From the NCBI GenBank assembly GCA_023134145.1, contig JAGLUW010000032.1:1-64000 (forward strand): DNA of 64,000 nt. Direction: 5' to 3'. The position numbers and the translations under genes are program-made. Shown piece after piece: positions 1 to 9,595 of the stretch. Each line of letters starts with the position of its first letter. Position 1 is the stretch's first letter. Below the pieces are notes generated by a model that saw only the letters and a list, made by a program, of their open reading frames with translations, did not search any database and had not been told where the DNA came from. The stretch comes from Sulfuriflexus sp. (GTDB taxonomy: Bacteria > Pseudomonadota > Gammaproteobacteria > AKS1).

Positions 1-1455
1 TTTATCGATATTTTCTATGTCACCACCTCAAGCATGTTTGTTGGCATATCAGATAGTCCTTTCTATTTAATTTATATACTTATATTTATTAGTCAGGGTG
101 GTCGGTTTGGGCGTCCTTACTTACTCGCTGCGGCGGCAATGAGTATTATCTCTTATACCTACCTTTGTTTTATAGACCCTTTCTTCTCTGAACATGCATT
201 AGAAAGTTCTTTTAAATTAATCGCCTTAATCGTTTTACCTTTATATCTAGATGCTATGCTAAAAACGATTCAGCGCGCTAAACAAGATGCTGATGCCGCT
301 AACGAATCCAAAAGTCGCTTTCTTGCCACCATGAGCCATGAGATCCGCACACCAATGAGTGGTGCGGTTGGTATGATTAACCTTTTAAAAACAACTGACT
401 TAAATGACGAACAACGCATTTATGCCGATGGTCTATCAACATCAACTAGCCGTCTGCATATGTTAATTAATGATATTTTAGATTTTTCTAAAATAGAGGC
501 TGGCAAACTTTCTCTAGAAACCAGTCCATATAATATTGAAGAAAGCCTGCAAGATATCAACATGATGCTCAGCCCGATGGCCAAGCAAAATAATGTTGAG
601 TTTAGTTATGAAATAGCCGATGACGTATCAAGAACCTTGTTAGGTGATTCATTCCGACTTTGCCAAATACTATTAAACCTTGCTGGCAATGCGATTAAGT
701 TCTCAGAACATGGGAAAGTAACAATTAATGTTAGTAAACATAATAAAAATATTTATTTTGAAGTGGTTGATACTGGAATTGGCATTGATGAAAAAAACCT
801 CAAACATATATTTGATGGTTTCATACAAGCCGACTCTTCCACAACTAGACGCTTTGGTGGCACAGGATTAGGAACAACTATTGCGCGTGAATTAGTAAAA
901 TTAATGAAAGGCCATATCGGTGCGCGTAGCGTACTTGGTGAAGGCAGTACATTTTGGTTTGAGATCCCATTACAATCCGCCACTATTTCTGAAGTATCTG
1001 AAACCATTAATAAGATACAAAAAGAATCGATAAAACTCCCAGAAACTCAATCACTACAAGTATTACTTGCAGAAGACAGCGAAATCAATGTTCTCTTTAT
1101 GTCTACTATGCTAAAAAAATCAGGTCACAATGTTGATGTAGTGGGCAATGGTGAGCTTGCTTACCATATTTTATGTGATAACCACTATGACATTGTCTTC
1201 ATGGATATGCATATGCCAATTATGGATGGTATTGAAGCAACACGAAAATGGCGTGAAGAAGAAGCCTCTAGACCTGATGATATACGGAAAATTCCGATTA
1301 TCGCTTTAACCGCGAATGTTTCAGATGATGACCGACTACGTTGCCTTAATGCCGGAATGAATGAATTCCTAAGTAAGCCAGTTTCACCTGAACGTTTAGG
1401 AGAAATTCTTTCTATTTACTGCCCTAAAAATATCGCGGACCCAGCTGAATCTTAA
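1..1455 (+). CDS. Hybrid sensor histidine kinase, RpfC-like (5' partial)
   Basis: The reading frame is open from base 1, so the gene starts before the window; the first internal ATG is at 34 but is probably not the start. Visible in order: hydrophobic membrane segments with a GRFGRPYL stretch and a VLPLYLD segment as in RpfC-type DSF sensors, a HisKA domain with the phospho-acceptor His in [11 protein letters not shown] (about residue 112 of the visible part), a HATPase domain with GTGLGTTIA, and a receiver domain with the acceptor Asp in FMDMHMP. It ends after the receiver, with no C-terminal Hpt domain, unlike classical RpfC. The gene is convergent with gspN, the two stop codons overlapping. 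The kinase/receiver call is firm; the DSF ligand is inference. Confidence 0.88.
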   Translation, partial: FIDIFYVTTSSMFVGISDSPFYLIYILIFISQGGRFGRPYLLAAAAMSIISYTYLCFIDPFFSEHALESSFKLIALIVLPLYLDAMLKTIQRAKQDADAANESKSRFLATMSHEIRTPMSGAVGMINLLKTTDLNDEQRIYADGLSTSTSRLHMLINDILDFSKIEAGKLSLETSPYNIEESLQDINMMLSPMAKQNNVEFSYEIADDVSRTLLGDSFRLCQILLNLAGNAIKFSEHGKVTINVSKHNKNIYFEVVDTGIGIDEKNLKHIFDGFIQADSSTTRRFGGTGLGTTIARELVKLMKGHIGARSVLGEGSTFWFEIPLQSATISEVSETINKIQKESIKLPETQSLQVLLAEDSEINVLFMSTMLKKSGHNVDVVGNGELAYHILCDNHYDIVFMDMHMPIMDGIEATRKWREEEASRPDDIRKIPIIALTANVSDDDRLRCLNAGMNEFLSKPVSPERLGEILSIYCPKNIADPAES

Positions 1456-2198
1456 AATAAAAAGCCTTTACCTCGAAGCTTTGCCAATCCGTTTTTATCG
1501 TGCCGACCGAGCTGATTAAAACCTTCTAATAGACCTGGCACACTGGTATCACGTACGCCTATTTCTACACTGTAATCATATAACCCCTGCGGCGATAAAT
1601 TAAAAACACCGGCAAGGGAAACAGCTCCACCCGTATCACTTAAGTCCGCAAGCAACTTACCTGAGTTATTCGATAGTGCTGCTTTAAAATCACCAAATTC
1701 AATATTTGCAGGTGATAACAATTTCGCTGATTGCCATGTGATCTTGCCAGAGATATCTATTAATTCAGACTGTTTTAATTTAGCACGAGGAATATCGAGA
1801 TTAATAATGCCAGCTAATAAAATAACTTGTTCTGGTAACCGTTCACCTAATTCAACTAAATCAATATGACCCGTTATATTTATGAGACTAAGTTCTTCAC
1901 CTGACAAACTCATTTCACCTTGCAACTGTAAAGCAGGGTCTTCTAATTTCCATTGCACATCTACATCACCCACTAACAATGGCCAAGCAGAAAGCTGCCA
2001 ACTCAACTGACCTACTGTTAATTGTGGTGTATTAATCGAATCAATGTGTCCAGACCAAATTGAACCGGAGATGCCTATTAATTCAACAGGGCTGACATTA
2101 GAAAATTTCTTATAAATAAAATTCGCAGGAAGCTTATAGATAAAAGTAACAACAAGAATAACAACAACAAAAATTGCTGTGCTCAGTAACGGACGCAT
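1452..2198 (-). CDS. gspN: Type II secretion system protein N
   Basis: Last gene of the gsp operon. The 248-residue product has one N-terminal membrane helix (about residues 5-24) followed by a periplasmic beta-rich region typical of GspN, including an ISGSIWSG motif. GspN is an accessory inner-membrane component of the T2SS, dispensable in some systems. It lies one base from gspM, so translation is probably coupled. Identity rests on position plus general pattern; sequence conservation in this family is low. Confidence 0.85.
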   Translation of the reverse strand: MRPLLSTAIFVVVILVVTFIYKLPANFIYKKFSNVSPVELIGISGSIWSGHIDSINTPQLTVGQLSWQLSAWPLLVGDVDVQWKLEDPALQLQGEMSLSGEELSLINITGHIDLVELGERLPEQVILLAGIINLDIPRAKLKQSELIDISGKITWQSAKLLSPANIEFGDFKAALSNNSGKLLADLSDTGGAVSLAGVFNLSPQGLYDYSVEIGVRDTSVPGLLEGFNQLGRHDKNGLAKLRGKGFLF

Positions 2199-2199
2199 A

Positions 2200-2700
2200 C
2201 TAACCCGCTTTGAGCACTAACCTAACATTCACCCGCCCAACTTGGCCGGTACGTTCGCTTACCAATGAAGCAACTCGAATGCCATTTTTTTGCTGTAGGC
2301 TACCTAACCATTTCATCATGTCATCAAAGGCAACTTGCTCAACCCACACTTGCACGCCTTGCTGACGGTTTTTCTCAATCCGCTTTATTACTGCACCCGG
2401 CAATGCTGATTTAGCTGTTCTATTAATCACACTCTGCATCGCACTCGAATTCAGCTTTTTATGATTTCCTGAGCCTTTATATTGCCTAACTTCTGCAGCA
2501 GACTTTTGCATCCATTGATATAAATCTTGTTGAGATTTAATTGAAGCATTAAGTGCCACTTGTTTCTCAAGCAAGGGTTCCCATGCAAATAAATAAATAC
2601 CAATCACTAATAAAGCTAGGCTACCACCGATAACAATCACACGTTCGCGAGGATTAAGCCGATTTAATGACTTCTGAATATTTTCTATCAAGGCGCTCAT
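2200..2700 (-). CDS. gspM: Type II secretion system protein M
   Basis: A 166-residue bitopic protein with a cytoplasmic N-terminus containing LNPRERVIV, a membrane helix (about residues 23-42) and a periplasmic ferredoxin-like domain, the normal GspM plan and length. GspM pairs with GspL in the inner-membrane assembly platform that carries the ATPase GspE. The gene overlaps gspL by four bases (ATGA type), pointing to coupled translation of the two partners. Confidence 0.9.
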   Translation of the reverse strand: MSALIENIQKSLNRLNPRERVIVIGGSLALLVIGIYLFAWEPLLEKQVALNASIKSQQDLYQWMQKSAAEVRQYKGSGNHKKLNSSAMQSVINRTAKSALPGAVIKRIEKNRQQGVQVWVEQVAFDDMMKWLGSLQQKNGIRVASLVSERTGQVGRVNVRLVLKAG

Positions 2701-3923
2701 CGACGACTCCTGATTTGAATACGACTAAGCAACTTGCCTTTCCGTTGTGATGTTGATTTCACATCGATATCAATACCTGAAACTTTTAGTATTGATTCTT
2801 TGAAGCTTTCCAATTTATCTAAGTTACTTACTTGTAGATCAATATCTATCACACCATTTTTGAAGCTCAAGGTTTTTATTTCAAGGTTAGGAACCTTCAA
2901 AAAAACTTGGCTGACCTTTTCCATTAATTCTAGATAACCCGTGCCGACTAAACTAGGTGCACCACGTAACGATTTTAATTTAATCGCCATTTGTTTTTGT
3001 GGATCACTAATTCGTTTCACTTCAGGGAAGGCTTGTTTAAATACCTTAACAATCTTTTCTTTATAACCGGCTTCAATAGCAGCAAGCTGTTGTAGATTAT
3101 AAATATTCATACCAAATTGCAGCACTAACCAAGTCATGAGTAAGACTAACGCAGGTAACCAACGCTTCTGACCCCGCAACCAACGAGACTTCCTAGCAAA
3201 AGCCCCTTGCAGTAAGTTAATGCCATCCCTTGATTTGTAACCACTGATTAATGTTGCCAAGGCATCGCCATTACAAGGCTGAATATTCACCGGTATTGAG
3301 AATATCTTTTTAAATTGTTCAGCAATATTATCCGTATCCATTCCACCACAATCGGTAAATTGCATGTTATCCGGATCCGCTTCACATTCACTTGCATGAG
3401 ATGATGCAACAACCGCCAGATTATTTGCATCACATGCAAAACCAGTTTGCTTGCCACTACGTACACAAACAATATCACCATCTAATTTCAATGCTGACCA
3501 ATCACCATTCAATCGATCCAGTGCGAGCACATCGGGAAGAATCACATCAGGCTCTACACCAATCTCTTCTAGACGTTGTAACCAATCCTGCATCGCTTGC
3601 TGAGAGACAACCGCGGTGGCTACCTTACCGTCACTATCCTGACTACCTATCGCAACATGCAGAGACTCAATATCATCAATCAATTGTTCTTCAAGCGCAT
3701 ACGGCACAGCTTGCGCGAGACGTTGGCCACTTTTTACGGGAACAGATGCCGATGCCAGAACAACATCAATCGTCGGTACAAACACGACAACATTAACCTC
3801 ACCTTCCGGCAGACGTAACTGCGCAAGTTTACCTGACTCAACTTGTTCAGGTAAACAGTCAGCCTCGGCGCAGATTGCCCAGCTCGCATTTTGTTGATGT
3901 AAGTGAATATATAATTGCTGCAT
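2697..3923 (-). CDS. gspL: Type II secretion system protein L
   Basis: A 408-residue GspL with an actin-like cytoplasmic domain (about residues 1-240), one membrane helix near residues 255-275 (WLPALVLLMTWLVLQFG) and a periplasmic ferredoxin-like domain at the C-terminus. The cytoplasmic part recruits GspE to the inner membrane and the periplasmic part binds GspM. Start ATG at 3923, two bases after the gspK stop. Length and topology match the family. Confidence 0.92.
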   Translation of the reverse strand: MQQLYIHLHQQNASWAICAEADCLPEQVESGKLAQLRLPEGEVNVVVFVPTIDVVLASASVPVKSGQRLAQAVPYALEEQLIDDIESLHVAIGSQDSDGKVATAVVSQQAMQDWLQRLEEIGVEPDVILPDVLALDRLNGDWSALKLDGDIVCVRSGKQTGFACDANNLAVVASSHASECEADPDNMQFTDCGGMDTDNIAEQFKKIFSIPVNIQPCNGDALATLISGYKSRDGINLLQGAFARKSRWLRGQKRWLPALVLLMTWLVLQFGMNIYNLQQLAAIEAGYKEKIVKVFKQAFPEVKRISDPQKQMAIKLKSLRGAPSLVGTGYLELMEKVSQVFLKVPNLEIKTLSFKNGVIDIDLQVSNLDKLESFKESILKVSGIDIDVKSTSQRKGKLLSRIQIRSRR

Positions 3924-3925
3924 TT

Positions 3926-4870
3926 TTATATTTTCGCTCGGCTGCGCTGAATAACCAGCGGCAACACGGCCTCTTTATTATTTCGTGCAATAACACTGTG
4001 TTGACTCGCATTATAGCGGCCCAGTCCGACAATTACCCGTGTCATGAAGAATTGACTTGTAACACCAACCCCCTTCACGGTTTTACCTGTCAGTGCCTGC
4101 TCACCCCTGAATTCAGCAATATCTTGATAACCCCGTTCAGGACGGCTACTCAAGATATCCTCTGACTCAGCTAGACTGATACCTAATACCGCCGCAAGCA
4201 CCGGAATACTCGCCGTATTCACATTAATATCTACCCGTACAGGCAATGCCGCAATATATGGCGCTAACTTGTCGAAAATCTCTCGGCTAAAGCCTTTTAC
4301 TAGCATTAACTCGCTACTGCTAACAAAGGGTGCATTAGCTGTTCGATAAGGTTGCTCCAATGCTAAATATTCCTGGTCTTCTGCGCCCGTTGGCAAGCTG
4401 ACATTGATATCGGCATCGATCCAATCCAGCACCGGTTGTACCAATTCAGGATCAAGCTCCAGTGCGACTAATAAATTTCTAAATTGTGTAATATCCAGCT
4501 TACTTGCACGACCTTCCTTATCCAGTAAATTATTAAGATTAAAACGTCCTTGCAGATCCTCGATCGTAACCTGCATCGAACCACCATCAATATCGAGTGC
4601 CTCATCAATATTAGCCCAATTATCACTGAGGCTATCGTTCTTACTTCTTATAAGATCCCTATTCAATAATTGTTTGGCCCAATCTTCCCCAGCTTGCAGA
4701 TATAAAATTGTCTGATCGCCCTTGACCATATTTTCAGCACGACGAATATCAATATGCTGCTGCTTTAACATAGCAGTTGCAATCACACTGGCAAGCGCAA
4801 CAATTAGCAACGCCGTTACTAGCGCTGTACCTTTTTGCAGCGGTAATTGAATACTGTTATTTTTCATCAT
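3926..4870 (-). CDS. gspK: Type II secretion minor pseudopilin K
   Basis: GspK caps the pseudopilus tip with GspI and GspJ. The N-terminus carries the prepilin signature QKGTALVTALLIVALASVIA, the G of KG being the peptidase cleavage site; the residue at +5 is V, GspK being the pseudopilin that lacks Glu5. A central alpha domain and two helix-hairpin-helix-like segments follow. I place the start at the ATG at 4870, which overlaps the gspJ stop (ATGA), rather than at 4903: the upstream extension would add 11 residues that do not fit a leader peptide. About 314 residues, a normal size. Confidence 0.9.
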   Translation of the reverse strand: MMKNNSIQLPLQKGTALVTALLIVALASVIATAMLKQQHIDIRRAENMVKGDQTILYLQAGEDWAKQLLNRDLIRSKNDSLSDNWANIDEALDIDGGSMQVTIEDLQGRFNLNNLLDKEGRASKLDITQFRNLLVALELDPELVQPVLDWIDADINVSLPTGAEDQEYLALEQPYRTANAPFVSSSELMLVKGFSREIFDKLAPYIAALPVRVDINVNTASIPVLAAVLGISLAESEDILSSRPERGYQDIAEFRGEQALTGKTVKGVGVTSQFFMTRVIVGLGRYNASQHSVIARNNKEAVLPLVIQRSRAKI

Positions 4871-5520
4871 GACACAGAGAAAACACGTCTTACTGTGCCC
4901 CATTTTTCGACTTCAAAAGAAACTTCTACCGCAACAGGAAGTTCCTGCAATGAAGCATCAATACCTGGCCAGTCATCTCGCCATTCACCATCACCCGCAA
5001 GATAACGAAAGGCCAACTTATCTATATCTGACAGCATCACCGTGACATAAGGTTTACTGTCTTGCGCTCTATCCAACACAGCCCAACTCAAACGCAACAA
5101 CTCTTTGTCACCTACTGCATAAGCAATTCTTTGCAATGAACTACCTTGCTGCCCTGGTAATACTCGCTTGCCTGCCACAGTGAACTCTATGAGTACTTTG
5201 GCATCTTCTTGAAAATCTTCACCGCTAAGGTCATTGTGCTTTTCATAACGATAGGTATCTGTACCAGTATGCATCGCTGCTTGCACATCGCCATGGATAT
5301 CTCTTATCGCACGCGGCGATGTTTGCCCAAAGTCGCGAGCCAAACGCACAAAACTGCGTTGCACACTAGCCAAGCGTGTTGATTCTTCTTTTACTGCTTC
5401 ACGGGTATTCAGCACACTATTAAGCCCGCCATAAGCCAAGCTGGCAAGAATTGCGAAAATGGCCAAGGCGACTAATAATTCAATTAGCGTCAAACCACGG
5501 CAATTTCTATTCAAGATCAT
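4867..5520 (-). CDS. gspJ: Type II secretion minor pseudopilin J
   Basis: A 217-residue pseudopilin with short leader MILNRNCRG and cleavage before LTLIELLVALAIFAILASLA, with Glu5 present. The C-terminal beta domain contains the GspJ-type WRDDWPG segment near the end. It forms the tip complex with GspI and GspK. The gene overlaps both neighbours by four bases, so H-I-J-K are translationally coupled. Confidence 0.93.
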   Translation of the reverse strand: MILNRNCRGLTLIELLVALAIFAILASLAYGGLNSVLNTREAVKEESTRLASVQRSFVRLARDFGQTSPRAIRDIHGDVQAAMHTGTDTYRYEKHNDLSGEDFQEDAKVLIEFTVAGKRVLPGQQGSSLQRIAYAVGDKELLRLSWAVLDRAQDSKPYVTVMLSDIDKLAFRYLAGDGEWRDDWPGIDASLQELPVAVEVSFEVEKWGTVRRVFSVS

Positions 5521-5927
5521 TGCCGAACACCGGCAGGATTAAACGCTCTGATGATACTTTCAAAGCTGACAATATTAGCCAATGCCGCGGCATCATTACG
5601 CTCACGGTAAACCTTGGTCTCAACACGAAATATTGCTCGTTCCGCCGTTGCTATCACCTTCGTATTGATATGCCAACTACGTCCGACCATTTCAACTTCT
5701 TTCCATTCATTTTTAACTCCCTCAATACCGTTTACTTGCTGCTCTGCAATCTCGTTCATTGCAACCCAGTGAGCGAAACTTTTTTGTTTCAGGTAATCGG
5801 TATTTGCGACACCTGCATTAACACTGCGAATAGCCGCAGAAAGCGCCACTGCAATAATAACCAGCGCAACCAGCACCTCAATTAAGGTCATGCCCTTCAT
5901 ACTATGCGCGGAATTATTTATCGCCAT
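5517..5927 (-). CDS. gspI: Type II secretion minor pseudopilin I
   Basis: A 136-residue pseudopilin with MKGMTLIEVLVALVIIAVAL: the cleavage Gly is followed by MTLIE, including the invariant Glu5. GspI nucleates the pseudopilus tip. The coding region overlaps the end of gspH by 14 bases. A start at the internal Met of MKGMTLIE is possible and would give a more typical short leader; I keep the longer frame because the overlap favours it. Confidence 0.92.
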   Translation of the reverse strand: MAINNSAHSMKGMTLIEVLVALVIIAVALSAAIRSVNAGVANTDYLKQKSFAHWVAMNEIAEQQVNGIEGVKNEWKEVEMVGRSWHINTKVIATAERAIFRVETKVYRERNDAAALANIVSFESIIRAFNPAGVRQ

Positions 5928-6399
5928 GTTTAATCACCGCCTGACTATCGCCAGTCACTTTATAATTGGCATCAGTATCTCGAGAACTTAAGGTCAAAAT
6001 GAATGGGCTAGCCTCGCCACTACTATAGAAATAAACACGTTGCTTAATATTACTGTCAGAACCAGCAATACCTTCTACACTCACATCGATTTGAATATGC
6101 TCAGGGAATTCACGTTGACGAAATATTGGATCGTTTGCTATTTCCAGCCACGCATCCTCTTTTAGGTTGAGGAATAAATAACTATCGTTATTAAACTGCA
6201 TCGCAAGCTCAGCACCTAATAAAATAGATTCTTCAGAGGCAAGCTGCATCAATGCAGCAATACGCTGCCCATGCTCTTTCAATTCATCTTGGGGATTCTT
6301 CAGGCCAAATGATAAAACCGTGAAGCTGATTGTGATTCCAAGTATAACCAATACAATCAACAGTTCTAATAGCGTAAATCCCTGCGTACGCCGAAACAT
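5914..6399 (-). CDS. gspH: Type II secretion minor pseudopilin H
   Basis: A 161-residue product starting MFRRTQGFTLLELLIVLVIL: leader, G/F cleavage site, and Glu5 in FTLLE. The globular part has the GspH beta pattern. GspH joins the GspG fibre to the tip complex. It lies five bases after gspG. Confidence 0.92.
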   Translation of the reverse strand: MFRRTQGFTLLELLIVLVILGITISFTVLSFGLKNPQDELKEHGQRIAALMQLASEESILLGAELAMQFNNDSYLFLNLKEDAWLEIANDPIFRQREFPEHIQIDVSVEGIAGSDSNIKQRVYFYSSGEASPFILTLSSRDTDANYKVTGDSQAVIKHGDK

Positions 6400-6404
6400 T
6401 TTAT

Positions 6405-6821
6405 TTAGTTACTCCAGTTACCAATGTCGGCATTAATGCCTTCACCACCGGGCTGCTTATCTGCACCGAAAGAATAAATATCAATTTGATTATTCTCACC
6501 AGGGCTCAGGTATTGGTATGGCGTATTCCATGGATCTTTTTGCAAGCGCGCAATATAACCGCCTTGTTTCCAGTTGCGTGCATCTGCAGGTTTAGTAACC
6601 AAGGCATCTAAACCTTCTTCACTGGTTGGATAGACATCATTATCAAGTTTATACAGATTCAGTGCTGACTCGAGTGTCAGTAAATCTTGTTTTACTTTAA
6701 CCAATTTTGCTTCATCAGGACGGTCAGCAACTTTAGTCACAACTACCGCAGCAAGGATGCCTAAAATAACAACCACCACCATCACTTCAATCAGTGTAAA
6801 ACCTGCTTGACGTCTTTTCAT
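6405..6821 (-). CDS. gspG: Type II secretion major pseudopilin G
   Basis: The main pseudopilus subunit. The leader MKRRQAG is followed by FTLIEVMVVVVILGILAAVV with Glu5. The C-terminal part has the conserved DPWNTPYQY block, the calcium-site region FGADKQPGGEG, and terminal DIGNWSN. An ATG at 6839 would add six residues; I chose the ATG at 6821 because an AGGGA Shine-Dalgarno lies eight bases upstream and the leader then has the usual length. Highest conservation of the operon, so the call is firm. Confidence 0.96.
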   Translation of the reverse strand: MKRRQAGFTLIEVMVVVVILGILAAVVVTKVADRPDEAKLVKVKQDLLTLESALNLYKLDNDVYPTSEEGLDALVTKPADARNWKQGGYIARLQKDPWNTPYQYLSPGENNQIDIYSFGADKQPGGEGINADIGNWSN

Positions 6822-6854
6822 AACATTATCCCTGTTCATTTTCTTACTAGCCTT

Positions 6855-8066
6855 TTATTTTACTAACTGATTCAAATCAAAAATGGGTAACAAAATAGCT
6901 AATACAATAACCAACACCACCACACCCATTACTAAGATCAGTGCCGGTTCAAATATTTTCATTAACATCGAAATACGATTTTCGAGATCTCTTTCTTGGT
7001 TCTGTGCCGCACGTTCAAGCATGTCTTCCAACTTACCACTGCTTTCGCCACTACCAATAAGGTGTAGCACCAAAGGAGGAAAACAATCGCTGGCTTCAAG
7101 CGCCTTTTGTACTGTACTACCTTCACGCACCCGCAAGCTTGCTTCCAAAACGGCTTCACGCATGGGTAAGTTACCCATCACGTTCGCACTAATACGCAGA
7201 CCTTCCAGCACAGGCACACCACTGGCAGTAAGAATACTAAAGGTCCGAGCGAAACGTGCAGTATTAACGCCACGCACCAATCGTGCAACGAGTGGCAACT
7301 TTAATAACCAGGCATGATATCGATATTTAATTGCCTCATTCTGCAAAGCTCGACGCCAAGCAAATACCGCCGCCACAATAATTATTGCCATCAACCAACC
7401 ATAGTCACGTACAACATCACTGGTCGCGATCAAGGCACGTGTTAGCCAAGGTAAGGTCTGACCTAAATCAGTGAATACCTGTACAACCTGTGGAACAACA
7501 TAACCTAATAATAAAATGACCACGGCTAATGCCGTAAATGTAAGTACAGCAGGATAAATCAGTGCCTGACTAATCGACTGAATCAACATTTGGCGATTTT
7601 CGGTGTAATCAGCAAGGCGTGACAACACCACATCCAAATGACCTGTTTGCTCACCAGCAGCAACCGTTGAACGATATAACTCTGGGAAAATGACAGGGAA
7701 ATCTGCCAATGCATCCGCTAAAGAATGGCCTTCTTTAATACGTGAGCGCACTGCGACAATAGTACTTTGCATGCGAGGGTTTTCTGTTTGCTTGCCAACC
7801 GCATCAAGGGTTTCCTCTAAAGGCATCCCTGATCCAACTAGCGTAGCTAACTGCCGAGTAAACACGGCTAATTCAGTCGAGCTAATGCCTCGGCTAAATG
7901 TCTTTTTCTCATCACTCTTAATACGTTGACGAACTTCATCAACCGTTAGGGGGGTTAAACCTTGATCGCGTAACTGCTGACGTACCTGACGAGGTGCATC
8001 ACCTTCGATAACACCTTTGAGTTTCTTGCCGCCAGTATCCAGCGCAGTATATTCAAAGGCACTCAT
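6855..8066 (-). CDS. gspF: Type II secretion inner-membrane platform protein F
   Basis: A 403-residue polytopic protein with two T2SSF domains (about residues 70-195 and 270-395) and three membrane helices near residues 170-190, 220-240 and 370-395. The N-terminus MSAFEYTALDTGGKKLKG is the standard GspF/PilC start. It is the rotating or translocating core that feeds pseudopilins into the fibre with energy from GspE. It follows gspE by three bases. Confidence 0.96.
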   Translation of the reverse strand: MSAFEYTALDTGGKKLKGVIEGDAPRQVRQQLRDQGLTPLTVDEVRQRIKSDEKKTFSRGISSTELAVFTRQLATLVGSGMPLEETLDAVGKQTENPRMQSTIVAVRSRIKEGHSLADALADFPVIFPELYRSTVAAGEQTGHLDVVLSRLADYTENRQMLIQSISQALIYPAVLTFTALAVVILLLGYVVPQVVQVFTDLGQTLPWLTRALIATSDVVRDYGWLMAIIIVAAVFAWRRALQNEAIKYRYHAWLLKLPLVARLVRGVNTARFARTFSILTASGVPVLEGLRISANVMGNLPMREAVLEASLRVREGSTVQKALEASDCFPPLVLHLIGSGESSGKLEDMLERAAQNQERDLENRISMLMKIFEPALILVMGVVVLVIVLAILLPIFDLNQLVK

Positions 8067-8069
8067 GAT

Positions 8070-9593
8070 TTAGTCTTCGCGCGTTACACGCAGAATTTCT
8101 TCAATCGATGTTGCACCGGCAACAACTAAGCGTCGCCCTTCATCACCAATACCCGGAGTTGCTTTACGAGCATAGGCTTCAAGCTCTTGTTCACTAGCGC
8201 CGTCATGAATCATGCCACGTAATGTTTCATCGACAAGTACAAGCTCGTAGACACCAATACGCCCTTTATAACCAATGCCATTACAACTATCACAACCAAC
8301 CGGTTCGTAAATAGTTGGCGCTTGTGCAATGTCTTCAATGCCCAACGCAGCACAATCACTTGCCTGTGCAACATGTGGTTTCTTACAACTAGGGCACAAC
8401 TGACGAACCAAGCGTTGTGCAAGCACAGCACTTAAACTTGATGACAACAAGAAAGGTTCAATACCCATATCTCGCAGACGTGTCACTGCACCAACCGCGG
8501 TGTTGGTATGCAAGGTAGATAACACCATGTGACCCGTCAGACTTGATTGAACCGCAATTTGTGCTGTTTCTAAATCACGAATTTCACCGACCATCACTAC
8601 ATCTGGATCTTGACGCAAAATCGCACGTAGACCGCGCGCAAAGGTAAGATCAACCTTTGTATTGACATGCGTCTGGCTGATCCCGTCAATGTAATACTCG
8701 ATAGGATCTTCAACCGTCATGATATTACGTTGCTTGTCATTGAGACGTTGCAACATGGCGTATAAAGAAGTTGTTTTACCCGAACCTGTTGGCCCAGTAA
8801 CCAAGACGATGCCGTGCGGTTTATGAATCACACCACTAATTAACTTCAGGGTCTTAGGCAACATGCCAAGGTGTTCTAAATCTAAACGTCCGGCTTGCTT
8901 ATCTAAGATACGCATCACCACACGTTCACCCCCACCTGCGGGTAATGTTGAAACACGTACATCAACTGCACGCCCTGCAACTCGTAATGAAATACGACCG
9001 TCTTGAGGAAGGCGTTTTTCAGCAATATCGAGTTTTGCCATGACCTTAATACGTGAAACCAATAACGGTGCAATCCCTCGTTGTGGTTCAAGCACCTCGC
9101 GCAATACGCCATCAACTCGCATTCGTACTACAAGGCGACTTTCATAAGGTTCAATGTGAATGTCAGAGGCATTTTCTTTAATAGCTTCTGTTAACAAGGC
9201 ATTTATTAAACGAATGATTGGCGCATCATCTTCCGTTTCCATCAAGTCTTCCGGCTCGGCTAAATCTTGTGCGACACTAAATAAATCATTACCTTCCATG
9301 TCATCCATGATGTTCATGGCTTCACTTGAACCTTGCTCATATTCACTTTGCAGCAGCGATTCAAATTTTGTGTTGTTAACAAACTCAATGCTGAATTTAC
9401 AGGCAAGGTGTCGACGTAGTTCTGAAAGGCTAACTGATTTTACATTTTCTCGACAAAACACTTTACAAATTCCGCTCTCAACATCGCCAAGCAGCACACC
9501 ATGTCGCTTGGCATAACCAAAAGGTATGCGTCGCGATGCAATTACGCTTGTCGCACTTTCATCCATTTTATTGTCAACCGGATTAAGCAACAT
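8070..9593 (-). CDS. gspE: Type II secretion ATPase E
   Basis: Cytoplasmic hexameric ATPase driving pseudopilus assembly. It has an N1E/N2E region, Walker A GPTGSGKTTSLY (about 266-277), Asp boxes, Walker B DPDVVMVGEIRD, a His box around STLHTN, and the tetracysteine zinc finger LCPSCKK...CDSCNGIG (about 398-440) that separates GspE and PilB from PilT. 507 residues is normal. An internal ATG at 9566 is an alternative start; the ATG at 9593 is two bases after the gspD stop and preferred. Confidence 0.96.
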   Translation of the reverse strand: MLLNPVDNKMDESATSVIASRRIPFGYAKRHGVLLGDVESGICKVFCRENVKSVSLSELRRHLACKFSIEFVNNTKFESLLQSEYEQGSSEAMNIMDDMEGNDLFSVAQDLAEPEDLMETEDDAPIIRLINALLTEAIKENASDIHIEPYESRLVVRMRVDGVLREVLEPQRGIAPLLVSRIKVMAKLDIAEKRLPQDGRISLRVAGRAVDVRVSTLPAGGGERVVMRILDKQAGRLDLEHLGMLPKTLKLISGVIHKPHGIVLVTGPTGSGKTTSLYAMLQRLNDKQRNIMTVEDPIEYYIDGISQTHVNTKVDLTFARGLRAILRQDPDVVMVGEIRDLETAQIAVQSSLTGHMVLSTLHTNTAVGAVTRLRDMGIEPFLLSSSLSAVLAQRLVRQLCPSCKKPHVAQASDCAALGIEDIAQAPTIYEPVGCDSCNGIGYKGRIGVYELVLVDETLRGMIHDGASEQELEAYARKATPGIGDEGRRLVVAGATSIEEILRVTRED

Positions 9594-9595
9594 TC

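Noticed and set aside
3392-3796. A 134-codon frame opposite gspL
   Set aside because: His/Gln-rich antisense of gspL; no ribosome site or neighbour support.
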